Assembly: GCF_029227915.1 (NCBI RefSeq)
Contig: NC_079889.1
Coordinates: 9,608,001 to 9,672,000, forward strand
Origin: Hydractinia symbiolongicarpus
Taxonomy: Eukaryota > Cnidaria > Hydrozoa > Anthoathecata > Hydractiniidae
Length of the DNA stretch: 64,000 nt
Direction of reading: 5' to 3'
Under the pieces are notes generated by a model. The model was not told the origin of the DNA, made no database searches, and saw nothing but the letters and a program-made list of their open reading frames with translations. The position numbers and the translations under genes are program-made. Positions 35,400-48,114 of this stretch are shown in pieces; positions within the stretch are counted from its first letter, which is position 1; the number at the start of each line of letters is the position of its first letter.

Positions 35400-38225
35400 G
35401 GTGGTAGGGCTAAAGCACTTTTTTTGGAAAGACCTATAAAAACATCATTTTGGTGTTTCGAAATGGTGGGGTAAATAATGCAGACAAATTTTCAGGAAAT
35501 TTTTTTTTTTATTATCTTGAAAAAATGACCTAAATATGACAAAATAAATGAAATGTTTGTGACAACATAACTAAAGTTACCAACAATATTAATAAAAAAC
35601 CTTTGGCAGTCTTACAAAACATTATATTATACTTCATTTAACAGATGGAATTTTTATATATTTAAATATTCAAAAAAATATTGTAATTTGTCCTGATTAA
35701 GTCAAATTACCAACTTTCAAGCACTAAACAACTTCACTCCTACAATATTAATTTAAGTTAAAAGAAGTTGTACAAAAGATCTATCTATCAAATGAAGTAC
35801 ATAAACATTGCAGACACACCCTGAAAATTTAAAGTCAAAAGCTTAATGAAATCTCAAATAATCATGTTTTGAATTTTCGGATTTAGTTGAAAAACGCAAT
35901 TGTTAGAATATCACAAAACAAAAATAAGTTTTATAAATGTTACATGAAAAGTATATATTATGTTAATATGCACCAGCTTGATAAGAATCTATAGGCTCTT
36001 TTTCTTTCATATCATCTGTGTAACCTTTCTTCCTGGCTCTTAACCTCTTTCTTTGCTTTTTATCTTGGTCGGTTGATCTCCTATTCATACGAGCTATGCG
36101 TGAATCATCTAACTTTTCTGCCATAATTTGGGAAATTGCGCCTTTTAAACCAAAATGACTCAAAACGTTCAGCAATCCCTTTTTACCATCATTGTAATGA
36201 ATGACAGCAGAGTGAACACCCATTTCAATGGTTTCCCTGCCAACGAAAGTGGCTTTTGGTACACAAGACCATATAATACTGTTCAACGCCTCATTAGCAT
36301 TTTGCGTTTTTCCATGCATGCATTTCTCTAATAATTCTTCGGACATAAGGGCTTTGAATATTGGTTGGAGCAAGTTTTTAATAAATACAGGCATAGTGTT
36401 GGAAGGTTTGTACCTTCTATCACCTTTTGACCAGTACTTACACCAGCTGCTATTATCACGGGGACAGAACTGGTGACATTTCGCAAAATCATCAAAATCT
36501 GTAAAATGAAAAAGTATGGCATAAACTGCTTTTTTCATTGCATACAAGTTTCCAATGTTATTTCTTATGGCCATGCCATAATAATTCTGCATTGAATCAA
36601 TGCATTTATTTGTTAACTTTTCTTTACCAGATAAAGGAGTTTTGGTACCCTTGTGAGATTTCACAAGGTTACGTAAACGTGTTCCAAGGCGTTTCTGAAC
36701 AAGTCCAACACATTCCAGTTTAATTGATGTATTGCCATGATTCTCATAGGGATTTGACTTAACCACATCATTAAATGATGAAGTATCTCCATCCCCTAAA
36801 TATTCCTTGTAAATTAGATTACGTGTGGCAATCGAACGATTAAATATGTCAATAGCACCCGCAGACTCCATTGCGCCTTATGATTTATCATGGTTTATCT
36901 GACAATTATGTTCAAGCTTCCAAATTTTATACTCAGGGGTGTCTTTTTTATGCTCCCACATTTTACATCCAAAGCAATGTCTTGATTTCACTTCAATGTC
37001 TATACATTTGTCTCCAGAGATAGATGTTACAACCCCATGTAATGAGGAATGTCCTCTTTTTTTGCCATGAGCCATCAATTGAAACGCGCGTACAAGATAT
37101 GTCATTGACAAAATCAATTTTTGGAACTTCTTTTGCTGCAGCTTCCATACTGCTTTCTGCTGCACTCTTATATGAATTCATTGCTTTTTTATTCAGCTGT
37201 TTAAACGGAAATGATGACAAGCATTTGACATTCATGACTGATGAAAATGTCTCCATGGCTGAAAATCCACATCCTATTTCCCGAAATCCAATAACCGCCC
37301 TAGTGTTCACATCAAATGCTCTACGACCTTGAGTGTTTTTGTTTGTAGTGGTTTCAGGAGATGTATAAAATGACTTAATCCAGCCACACTGCAAGCAACT
37401 GATATTTAAGGAATGAGTAAAACCTCGTCGTTTTAATTTGTCATCAGAAATACTCACTTCACCAGCACAATTCGGACAGGCAAGTTCTCCACATATATTT
37501 TTGAGCACATTAAGATGAATGATAATAAATAAGTCATTATCAATATCTTCCAAAGACATATCAAAAGTTACTTTGTTACCATTATCACGCTTAGTTGCTG
37601 AAGATAACTTTCTTTCACTGGAACTGGAGTTAGAAGCTGAGCTTGAAGGTGTATCCACAACACCAGCAACGATCACATTTGACACTTCAGAAGATAAAGT
37701 TTTTGGGACAAAACCGTTCCATTTTCTTTTTCTTTTTCGACTATAGTTCTGTTTATTGCTACTTTTAGTAATTTTGCTACTATCCTGTTGGTTATTTGCA
37801 TTATTTTTATCCATACTGACAATGTTATATAGTTTTTTCACAACACAATCTTCGGCAAAAAAAAGTAGCTAGCTAACTTCACTTTTAGTGGGATTTGTGA
37901 TTTTAAAATGTGGGTTTTAGACCGGCAAAATAATCAGAAAGCAAAGTAGATATGTCAATATCTCTTCCAGATCAGTGTCTCTGAATTTGGGGCAATAAAG
38001 GGAGAGGTAAACTTGGGTAAAACTTCTTGATGTGGTAACTATGGGCGTTGCTATGGAACTTTTTTGCTATAAACGAGTTTCTAAAGCCTTAAAAAGTACA
38101 AAATGTATCAGTTTATCATTATTATTGATTGGTAATGGAAAGTAGATATTAAATAGACGCATTCCAAAAAAAATAAAAAAATTGTAATTTTTAGCGTTTT
38201 AAAGTATTTTTATAGCCCTACCACC
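35400..38225 (-). mobile_element. Kolobok-like (TTAA-flanked, 'Mutator-like domain') DNA transposon
   Basis: A 2826-bp element. Terminal inverted repeats GGTGGTAGGGCTA are perfect over 13 bases at both ends, each bordered by TTAA (35396-35399, 38226-38229). It contains one transposase gene on the minus strand, now broken. TTAA target duplication argues for the Kolobok superfamily rather than true Mutator (which makes 8-11 bp duplications). It sits inside the right arm of the modular repeat, so it is younger than that repeat. Confidence 0.8.
35963..37841 (-). pseudogene. Broken transposase of the Kolobok-like element
   Basis: Three adjoining open segments form one protein of about 620 residues. 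The first (37841 down to about 37060) has a basic, Ser-rich N-terminus, a zinc-ribbon-like CPNC...CLQC block and the first catalytic motif SIDGSWQK. A run of seven A bases there (37051-37057) shifts the frame; six would keep it. The next segment reads RGHSSLHGVVTSISGDK and ends at a TAA (about 36880) where relatives have Ser in a SSGAME motif. The third runs from MESAGAIDIFNRS through EYLGDGD (second acidic motif) and NEALNSIIW (likely third) to a lysine/arginine-rich tail. This layout matches the 'Mutator-like transposase domain' family common in cnidarian genomes. One frameshift plus one nonsense mutation mean it is probably inactive, though the homopolymer shift could be a sequencing error. 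Confidence 0.82.
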
Positions 38226-38525
38226 TTAAAGCAGAGAAAGCCAATAGCTCAAGAGCTAGCTAGATAGCTACTATCCCAACACAAAAATAAATATTGATAT
38301 ACTACACTGAAGCAAAACTTTAAAAGAATGGGAATAAATACGGCTAGCTATAGCTAGCTACCTCGAAATCTACGTTCCTAGCTAAAATCTTAAAATTGGT
38401 TTGTGTAAGATTTATGCATTCCTAGAAAATGTGACGATGTATTCATTTTGACATGTGAAAACATACAAAAAATAAATAAACATAAGTACAGAAAAACAGA
38501 CTTACCAACTTCAATACCACATCTT

Positions 38526-38857
38526 TCAAAATGGTCTTATTTCTATTTCATATTCCCTCGTCTCAAAGAGCTGCGCGCAACCATATTGAATACACAAAAT
38601 ACGGTTTTTATTAAAGAGATAACAGGACGTGTTACAATTTGTTGTTATCCCGTCATGACAAGAGCAGTTGACCATTATTTTAGCATTATAAGTTCTTGCT
38701 AAAATGTTAAAATTAAAACGAGAGATGTCAATATAAAAACCTGGTACATGAAAACCATGACGCATACCATATTCCTGCGAAGTGATATCGCCTATAAACG
38801 TTATAACATTTTTACAGCTTTGGTATAAAAAACACAGGTTTCCCCTTGTGATCATCC
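38526..38857 (-). CDS. Candidate orphan exon, cysteine-containing
   Basis: An open stretch of 109 codons runs back to a good acceptor (TTTCATCTACCTGTAG, exon from 38857). The product has seven cysteines (for example VNCSCHDG, CNTSC) and no domain I recognise. No partner exon was identified. It may be chance; length in AT-rich DNA and the acceptor are the only support. Confidence 0.2.
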
Positions 38858-39599
38858 CTACAGGTAGATGAAACAGTTACTTAGAATTTTAATTTTGCAG
38901 AATAAATTCCTGTGAAATTTAAAAAAATATGTCAATAGCGACAACGGGAGCTATTGCTATGGTAAGTCATGTTGAACACACTGAGATGCGCAATTTCGGT
39001 TTAATTAAAAACGCAGCAGCCCTTTTTAACTAAAATTATTTGTGAGCAAGAAAATGCTGTTTTACCTATTCATACTTAATCAATAAATAGCTCATCAAGA
39101 CTGCTGTTGCATTGACATTCAAATGTGAAGCTAACCCAGATACATTTAGCCTATTTAGCTAAAAATAAAAAAACAATTTAGTAGCAGTTTGCTTTCATAA
39201 ACACAATCACAAATCTGTGTCCACAACTTTTTCTTTTTAGTTAAACTAGTAGCTCAAGGTAACACAAAAAGAAAAAATTTGGGCTAGGGGAAATCGAGTT
39301 TATAATGAACTAAATAGAGTCTTCAAACTAGCTACACAAAAATCAAAAATATTTCCATAAAAAGACACCTCAAAGCCCTAAATCTGAACACAACACCTAC
39401 ACTTGCAGTACGTCCTTTGTCACCTAGAAGCTCTGTTTGTTGCGTGTTCTGTCGTAGGCGCATCTAGGCCGAAAAGAACTTGGATTGGATATTTCCAGAA
39501 ATTGAAATCGGTGATTGCTTCACTGCGTGTGAGTTGTCCAAATATTAATTATCTTTAGCTTGATGATTTTGTGCGTAAGCACACAATGGGTATTATTAA

Positions 39600-39745
39600 T
39601 GTAGATGACTAGCTGGGTGCCCCAACATTAACCGTCAAGTTGAGCGCTAACGTGGTGTCGACCGTTGCGTATAGTCATATGGAGCATTTAGTAGGTAAAC
39701 TGTGTTGAAAAACCAGTAGAGTTCTTACAGCGATAAAGCTTTTTG
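39600..39745 (+). repeat. Fragment of the dispersed modular repeat
   Basis: Diverged piece with GAGCGCTAACGTGGTGTCG and CATATGGAGCATTTAGTAGG, matching the opening of the blocks at 34555 and 50140. The rest of 38860-39760 is non-coding. Confidence 0.45.
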
Positions 39746-39759
39746 GATGTACTTCCCGA

Positions 39760-40110
39760 ACTGTCCCGCAAATCACGTGATTAATTACGTGCCTACAACA
39801 AACAAATTTAACAAATAATTTCTCTTGATGAAGTAAAGCCATGTTGTAAGTTTCTAGTTCTAAGGATAATCCAAGCGGAAGTTGTTATATCTTCCCGATC
39901 GCAAGGATTTTATAGAGATTATTAGTGTCAGTTTTGAGTAATAGCCAATATCTAAGGCTCTGATAGGTTGACATTTGGAATACATATGCCTAATAGGTAA
40001 ATGTGAAAACTCAGTAACCATCATAGCCATGCTTCATAGCATAAAAGAGGTATTAAAAACTACGGGCAAGGGGGCGAAATCTGCTGCTCCCACCCCGGAC
40101 CGAATATGGT
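39760..40110. mobile_element. Degenerate half of a piggyBac-like MITE
   Basis: In reverse complement it follows the left half of the 8580 element: end CCGGACCGAATATGG, then the diverged palindrome region and the stretch with GGATTATCCTTAGAACT. The opposite end is missing. Confidence 0.7.
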
Positions 40111-41103
40111 TAGAACTGAAATGTCGTTAAAGCGCCACTAAAACTACATATTTTATTACGAATTTATTTCCATACCAATAATGTTTAAAATGCTCACTAA
40201 AAATTGACTTTTCAAAATCATACTGAAAATACCCATTAAAAGGTTTAGTTGGTTATACTTGACCTGTGTTTGAACGCAAGGCTGGCAAGAGAAACAAAAA
40301 AAAACAAAGAAGAATTTGACCGGTGACATTAATGTAAACCGGTCTTTATCTTTAAGTAAGTTTAAATTATACGTAGCTAATTTAACTATACTGAATTTAA
40401 ATATAAGGGAAGAAAATTATAATTCTAAAAAAAAAGTTGCAATAGCATGAAACTTGGGAAAGGTAAATGGTATTAGGTACATTGTAAGTTTCATCGGCAC
40501 AGTTGTGTTTAACGGACTTTTAATTACTTTACAGAACTATACGAGACTAATAACGATCGGTTTAAATCGTAACCATTTGCTACGGTGCCTACAAAAGCAA
40601 GTTTTGTCACTCCCTTTAACAATTTCAGAAAAATAATAACTCTCTTTTTGCAAATACATCCAATTTACTTATGCTAGCTACTACCAAACGGAATTTAATA
40701 CACTAGGGTCCATTAAAATGCAACTTTCAGCACTATGGTCCACCAATTCCTTTCCCCTTGATTTCTTGTGTCACAATAACTTCATTTCGTGATTGCAATT
40801 GTATATGCAAGAATATGTTTTCTTAGGTACGAGCTGTACTTCACAAAACATTCACAATTGATGATACATACAGAAAGAATTTTCATGTATTTAATACTCC
40901 AAATTTTATCTAAAAGAACTAAACACAACGGATGTTTTAGCACCAACTTTCATTTCCTTCTTATCTCCTTTTTTTTTAACTATTGTCTGTTCTGTAAACA
41001 GAAAAATTCCATCTTCGAGATCACACATAATGCTGACAAACAGATGCAAATAAAAATTGAAGAAACAATGGAATCAACAAAAAGCTGCATAGTTTATGTG
41101 GGT
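40111..41103. other. Non-coding spacer
   Basis: No gene, RNA gene or delimited repeat recognised. A 113-codon open frame (40789-41130) overlaps the end of receptor 6 and has no family features. Confidence 0.4.
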
Positions 41104-42009
41104 TTATGCGTCTGTACTGCTCTTTCCTGATCCTACCTTCGAATTTTTCGCAATTATTCTTTTTCCAAATCCTGTTGAGAATATAATACAGATAATTGCG
41201 TCTGCAGAACAGCCAGTATAAAACATGAAATTTATCAGGATTGAAATCCAACTTAAGTTAGGCAAAATTCTTCTTCTAATCAGATAAATTATTAAAACCG
41301 GAGGCAAAATAAAAAAGATATAAGTCGAAATTAAAAGGGTAGGCATCAATATATCTTTGAAACGTATACCAGTTATTTTTTTATGTGGTGGATTGTTTCC
41401 ACGAGAAGCGTGCGACTCATTGCATCTGTTGAGCGAAACTCCTACACAATTTCGTTTGGTCTGCATTATTTTCTTCGCAATGTACGCGTATGTAAACACC
41501 ACAAGGATCAGGTACAAAGAGAATGCTATAGGTGCAATCCATACAGCAAATAAGGGTTCAACATGTTGAAATAAGTTTCTTTTCAGATTGACGATTGCTA
41601 ACAAGAAAAGAGCCACTAATAACGTTTTGGTCCAGATAATACCCATAATGTATTTTGTTTTCTTAACTGACCAATATAAATCATATTTTATATTAAGGTA
41701 AATCTGTGCAAGCCTGTCCAAGGTAAGGGCGACCATGATATACAAATATGCAAGTAAGATGCAGAAAAATATAATCCAAAGTGACTCGAAGGCAAAGCTG
41801 TCTTGTCTGATTGTATATTTTATAGCTAGTCTCGGAAGGTCACAACACACAAGTAAAATCTCAACCAAACTCAAGTTCAACAAGATTATCTTTTGATTCA
41901 TGGTAATGTTTGCGTGCTGCTTTAATAGCAAATAGAAGGCAACCATATGTAAAAACATTCCAATGGACGGAAAAACAAAGGTAAACACGGCCCCTGTTGC
42001 AAATGTCAT
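41104..42009 (-). CDS. Class A seven-TM receptor, cluster member 6
   Basis: Single-exon, 301 residues, intact. TM1 FPSIGMFLHMVAFYLL, ICL1 QHANITMNQK, Glu50 in LSLVE, DRL 98-100, IYLNIKYDLYW, Trp at TM4 start, TM5 WIAPIAF, TM6 with two prolines (ILPPV), TM7 with NF instead of NP at its start and D-A-I-I-C 270-274, and helix 8 FGKR. Like its siblings it lacks an ECL2 cysteine for the usual disulfide. It resembles members 1 and 5 more than the tandem trio, and stands alone between mobile elements. Upstream (42010-42330) is non-coding. Ligand unknown. Confidence 0.86.
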   Translation of the reverse strand: MTFATGAVFTFVFPSIGMFLHMVAFYLLLKQHANITMNQKIILLNLSLVEILLVCCDLPRLAIKYTIRQDSFAFESLWIIFFCILLAYLYIMVALTLDRLAQIYLNIKYDLYWSVKKTKYIMGIIWTKTLLVALFLLAIVNLKRNLFQHVEPLFAVWIAPIAFSLYLILVVFTYAYIAKKIMQTKRNCVGVSLNRCNESHASRGNNPPHKKITGIRFKDILMPTLLISTYIFFILPPVLIIYLIRRRILPNLSWISILINFMFYTGCSADAIICIIFSTGFGKRIIAKNSKVGSGKSSTDA

Positions 42010-42336
42010 CTTTTTATATTTATCTTGTTAAAATCTTTATACAGGATACAATGTTTCAGTTTTACACTAATATAATATAATTATTAAAATCAGAATAAAT
42101 ATTTGAGAAGAATAAATATAAAATAAGAAAATGTGGAAGCCAACGACTTACTTACAATAGTTGTTATACAATACCTCTTTTCAACTACACAATATTCCAT
42201 TTAAAAAAATTACTTTTCTTTAGAAATCAAAACACTCTTCTATTTGCCTATCTTTACGTGCAAAGAGTTGTCATTTTTTGCAACCATAAAGAAGAAGCCA
42301 GATCTGGCAACGTCGAGTTTGATTTTCTGAAGAATC

Positions 42337-42436
42337 AGCACTTTTTTAAGTAACTTTTAGCAGCACTTCTTTAAGTAACTCCAAACAGCATCTCTTTGAT
42401 TAACTTCAAACATCACTTCTTTAAGTACCCTTAAAC
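42337..42436. repeat. Four 25-bp tandem repeats
   Basis: Units like AGCACTTCTTTAAGTAACTC plus a CAAAC-type end repeat four times with substitutions. Not CRISPR: no spacers. Confidence 0.7.
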
Positions 42437-42936
42437 CGCGCACCTTGCTTGGCTGGTTGCTTTGCGTGTTTAATCTTTAAATTAAAAACACAAGCTTTTA
42501 TATTCCTTTTTTTCCCTTATATAATTTCGTTGTTGTTTTTAATTAAATTTTCAATTTTCAATTTTTACCTTATCTCTAAGTCGCTTTCTTATCTTGGTTG
42601 TTCATCATTGTTCGACGAAAACTTAAAGTTTCATTTCCTCGTTGTTTGAAAAATTTGTTTAATTTCCTTATTCCATCAATCCACACGTCCAGAAGGTTTT
42701 TTTATTTTGCGTTAATTTTTTTTAAATTTGTTACGATGGCGACATTTGTTGATAAGTTCTGTTCTTTTTTTTAACAGTCCCTTCGGTTCAGCTCGTACAA
42801 TTGCTATTTTTTCTCTTAGGAAAATGTAAGTATTTTTTGTAATTTTTAAGAAAATGCATTATCATATAAATTCACGCTTAGCAAGCTAACTAGCTAACTT
42901 TATCTGACTTTCAACTAATTTCTTGTTCATTTATAG

Positions 42937-43093
42937 ATTGAACCAGGTTCGTTTGTGTGCGGATTTTGGTGAAAAACGTTGCAAGAGTAAAGGTGGGCTG
43001 AAACTCCATAAAATAAAGCATACATCAACTGCAGCAGTAAATAATCGATCGAAGTCGATTTGTCAATCAGAGATTTTCTTGTGTTGTAAATGA
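42937..43093 (+). pseudogene. C2H2-like zinc-finger fragment
   Basis: After an acceptor (TTCATTTATAG) a 52-codon stretch reads RLCADFGEKRCKSKGGLKLH followed by KIKH, then ends TGA. CKSKGGLxxH is typical of zinc fingers in retrotransposon and orphan cnidarian proteins, but the second metal-binding Cys is Phe. A fragment; no upstream exon found. The rest of 42440-43870 is non-coding. Confidence 0.3.
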
Positions 43094-43875
43094 TTCCTGC
43101 AAAAAGATTTTAGACAGCCTCTATCCTGAGGCTATTGAGTCTGAGTAATGTTAGAATTTGTATGATTCTGAGTATACAATTATTTTTTAAAAAGAGTTTA
43201 TATTTCAGACCACACGATATAATGTTTTGTAATTTTTCAAGGTACGCTACTTACATGTAATTATATCTTCCGCATTGAAAATATCTTTCGCAGGTGTAAA
43301 CTCGATCGATTTTTTATCTACAGCTTAAAATTCTATCACATTCAGCCACTCCCTTCTCTATTCTTTATTATTAGCTTTCTCAGAGGGTGACTTAAATATC
43401 CCTACCCCTTTTTTTCTTCGACTAGTATGACTTATAACTATAGAACAATTATCTCCCGGCATTTTATCGCATCTTGACTTGAAAATCAATTTTTGTTCTA
43501 GTAAAAACAAATAAAAACACAGAAGTTAAAATTACCAGAAGCTTTTCGGTTTATATTTACTTTTTATTTGTTTTTACTATTACCCTCTGGCAAATGTTGA
43601 TAATAAATTTTTGTTCTGACACACTGATTTATAACACATCGCGATTTCGAAATGCAGTAGCTACATGTGGGAACAGGTTATAGTATTATTATTTCCGCAA
43701 TTAATTAAGCATGATAATCTTGTTTCCTAGACACAAAAATGAATTTATTCACGTTATTAAATTATATATGTGAACAGTGGAGAATAATCGAAAACATTTT
43801 TCCCTTAACATTTTTTGTGATTATGCGAGAATAGCTGGACTTTACGTTTTATTTTTTTTGTAGAATTATAAGACA

Positions 43876-44609
43876 CTAGTCGATAAAGCCCGTGGAAAAA
43901 TCCACTGAGGCAGGATAAATATGAAAAATAAGCGTCATTCGAATTTTGATGACGTCAGAAACCCATTCACAAAATAAAAGAACCTTGTTATCACGTTGCC
44001 TCTATTGTGTAGAGCTTAAGCTGCTGATCAAGAAAATGTATTTGATCATGTGCTATTGACGAACGGTTAAGAAGATATAAAGGTTTAAAAATTTTTGCTG
44101 ACGTCAGCAATGGCCTGTCAAGACCTTAAAATTTTTTTTTAGAAATTTGTATACCTGTTGCCTTTATTGTATAGGTCTTGAAACACTTATCAAGAAAATG
44201 TATAGGATTATGTACTTTTGACAAACGATTGCAGAGATATTAGGATTTGAAGGTTTTTCGATGACGTCATCAACCCGTCCATTCCGAAACGGATTCGGGG
44301 ACCCAGGTTTGGGAAAATTACCCAAATTGGTCCTAGTTGGTCCCTAGTTACCCACGCGGTGAAAAATCATTGACGTCACCACCTCGTTTCCAAGTTATTT
44401 GGCCTCAAAGTTGTAGGTGCACTGTAATGGCTTCATTAATTTAATATAGGATATTGACGTTAAAGTAGTGTTATTTTCGTCGCGTCATAACGTCAGAAAA
44501 TTTAACATATTAGACATGCATTTTTCGGCAACATCAAAGGAAAATGAAGACATCCACTTTGCCTGTCACAGACACACAGACAGACACACCTAGCGTATTA
44601 TTATAGAGA
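43876..44609 (-). mobile_element. Complete non-autonomous Helitron
   Basis: Read on the minus strand, it starts TCTCTATAATAATACGCTAG (44609 down) and ends with a GTGGA/TCCAC hairpin (43892-43905), 12 bases and then CTAG (43876). It sits between host A and T, as Helitrons do, with no target duplication and no terminal inverted repeats. 734 bp, no Rep/helicase. A short (GTCT)n stretch lies near its 5' end. TGACGTCA occurs four times inside, in roughly 150-bp repeating surroundings. Confidence 0.85.
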
Positions 44610-44943
44610 TGACTCTCTTCATTATAACGAAAACATTTTATTTGTTAAAAAATACTTCTATATCATAAAAATAATAACTTTAATGATTACTATTCTAAAC
44701 GTCTTATGAAACTTTGCTTAATATGCGCAATGTGAAATTGAGTTGTGCATGGTCAGAAAAAAGAACAATAGAATTACGTTCTGAATAAGATATGAATGAG
44801 AAACTCGAAAGTTTCTAAACCAGGGTTTTTGTCTATCAACTATGTTATGTCTAAGAAATGAAGCTGATTGTTACTTACAATGTCTAGAACTTTGTCCTTT
44901 AAAAACACAAGCAATAAATTACTTCTTACCTCTTAAACCTTTG

Positions 44944-45372
44944 TCATTTAAAGTCATTGTTGCTGACGTTTTGTCTTTTTTCATGGTAGGAGGTATATGC
45001 AAAGTGATTTGACTCAAATAACCCAAATAGCATTTTTCTCACCTCACCCATTCTTGACCACATAATGGTTATACATTTGCTCGTATACTCTGTACTTGTT
45101 CTTGGGGTTATCAACCCATTATTAAACCTTCCATGGATGTCATCTATATCATGAGGGTATACTGTTTTAATAATTTTCCCAATAATTGAAAGAGCAAACA
45201 TATCCATTAAAGAGTAGAATCTTGTATTTTTAGGATTATAAATGGCTTCTTTGATGACACATGACTTCTTATGTAAGTTTTTATTTCCTGTAAATTCATC
45301 AGTAACATCATGAAAAAATATTGATGCAAGAAGTACTCTTTCATTACGAGGAAATTCTCCATCATCTTTTTG
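44944..45372 (-). pseudogene. Fragment of an OTU/vertnin-like domain protein
   Basis: An open stretch of about 142 codons reads DDGEFPRNERVLLASIFFHD, then after an insert MDMFALSIIGKIIKTVYPHD, and later ITIMWSRMGE and FESNHFAY. The order (hydrophobic helix, VYP, IMW, NHF) is that of cnidarian transposon-associated proteins related to OTU-type proteases, where the NHF histidine would be catalytic. An in-frame TGA closes the 5' side and no cysteine-nucleophile part is seen. Could be an exon of a longer gene or a dead copy; recognition is tentative. Confidence 0.35.
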
Positions 45373-46594
45373 TCAACATTATGTGAAGCATAGAAGTTTG
45401 AATGTAAACGCGGCTCAATCGAAACGGCATCTCGAAGTAAATAGCAAAGACTATTATTTCCAACAATTATTACGGAAACAGAATTGTATAAACAATTGCC
45501 GTTTCCAAAAGATCTAAATAAAAATGTTTTTTCTATTATTTATGGACGATAGTTAACTAAAAAACAAAATGGAAAAATGGAAAAATAAAACAAACAAATA
45601 AACTATAATAACTAAGTCTATATATATATTATTAAAATAAAGATAAAAGATAAAATTTCTAATAAAAACAAAACACACTGTTTATAAAAATTCTGCTGAA
45701 ATTTTTACTTGCTGGTATTTGAACTTATCATGTGATAAGGTACATAAATACAAAATAAGGTACTTAAATACAAAATAGTTACTAGCTAGGCAGCTAGTAA
45801 CTATTTTTGTATTTAAAATTTATATTAAAAAATACGCAAGCAAACAAATAAAATTTCTTAACTTAATTAAATCTTCTTCGAAAAGACTTGATTTTAACAA
45901 ATCTCACGAAAAGGATCATGGAGTTATCAAATCCGACAAATTCATTAATTGTGTGTTTACCCTTTTTGTTATAACTTGTTGAATTCAATTTCCCAATCTT
46001 AAATTTCAAAAGTTAGATATGTTCAATTTTTTAGATTTGTCAAACGAAGCAATGACCAATCAATGTCCTTAAAATAAACGATCAAATTTGTTGAATTTAA
46101 TGAATCGATTATAACAAAATAAATCATGTTTTGTCCACAGGTTTCAAATCATGTAACACATGCTTAATATGTTTCTTGTTTAACACAGATATCAAAAGCC
46201 AGCTTGAATAAATTTAAATACATATGTTAATATATATAACATACCTTGTGCATCACATGGCATTGATTTTTATGTTTTTTTAATAAATTCGCTTTTCAAA
46301 TTAAAAAGGCAAAGAAAGGTTAAAGAGGCAATAATTAACCAACCTGGTGTTATTTCAGTTAATGGCAAATTGTATTCTCTTTTCTCATTTTTAAAACATA
46401 CTTTATTTTTTAGACCAGCTGTTATAAAACCATGCACCATCAGCATTTAAACAAATCTTCAACAGGAGAGTAAATTTTAAAGGCCTAAAAACTGAAACAT
46501 TCAAATGCTAATATCTATTTATTGCTGAATTAATTAACAACAACAACTACTTTATTCATTCAAATTGAGCTTGTTCAGAATTTATTGTATTCGG
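45373..46594. other. Non-coding spacer
   Basis: AT-rich, no gene recognised. A near-direct repeat of TACATAAATACAAAATA lies at 45740-45780. Confidence 0.45.
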
Positions 46595-47384
<790 letters not shown>

Positions 47385-48114
47385 TGTAGCATAATGAAGA
47401 TCGTCTTCTTATAATGCGCAATCTTTGATGTTATTATTGTTTCCCTTTAATAATACGTCATTTCCTTCTGTGAAATTTCGCAAGCACGTAGACTAAAGAG
47501 CTATAGTGAGTAGAGCTAATTAATTATTCATAAATTTTAATTTAAAGAGGAATTGTTGTGGGTGAATAATTCTGGTAAAAGATAATGTATTATAGCTATA
47601 AAATCATGACTTCAATAAGAAGAAGAAGAAGAAACATATTGTTTATTATTACATTTTCAGACATACAGCTGCTTGTTTGTAGAGAAAAAATCGTGAAGTA
47701 TTTCAATGCGATGTTTTATTCAATTACTATAACCGGGAACTTAAATATTAAGAACGTGAATACAGCGAAAAAAGCAACCAAAAATGCGCTTCAATGAAGT
47801 TGTAGCGAAGGCTTCACACGCGAATAGAAAAATGTAAGTCCCGTTAACATTTGCAAATGCAAGTTGACACAACACGCGAATACTGCTATTTTTCTAAATT
47901 TATTTTTGATCTTTCAAGTTGTTTTAAAATTCCCACACTGTGGATAATAATAATGATGATTGTTATCAATTATTGTATTGTTTAGTTCAAACAAAAGATG
48001 GAGTCTAATCTTTCAATGCAACATCGGGAAATGTGATTTATAAAATCCAACTTCCTTTTAATCAAAATTTTAGAAACGTCAGAGACTTGAAGGGATAAGA
48101 ATATTTTTAGAAAT
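47385..48114. other. Non-coding, including upstream region of the receptor pseudogene
   Basis: The last 80 bases (about 48035-48114) match, in inverted orientation, the bases upstream of receptor 8 (57343-57420), such as AAAATCCAACTTCCTTTTAA. Confidence 0.5.

Noticed and set aside
35400-38225. Calling the element a true Mutator (MULE)
   Set aside because: The flanks are TTAA, not an 8-11 bp duplication; the transposase label alone is not enough.
42337-42436. CRISPR-like 25-bp repeats
   Set aside because: Repeats are contiguous, diverged and without spacers, in eukaryotic DNA.
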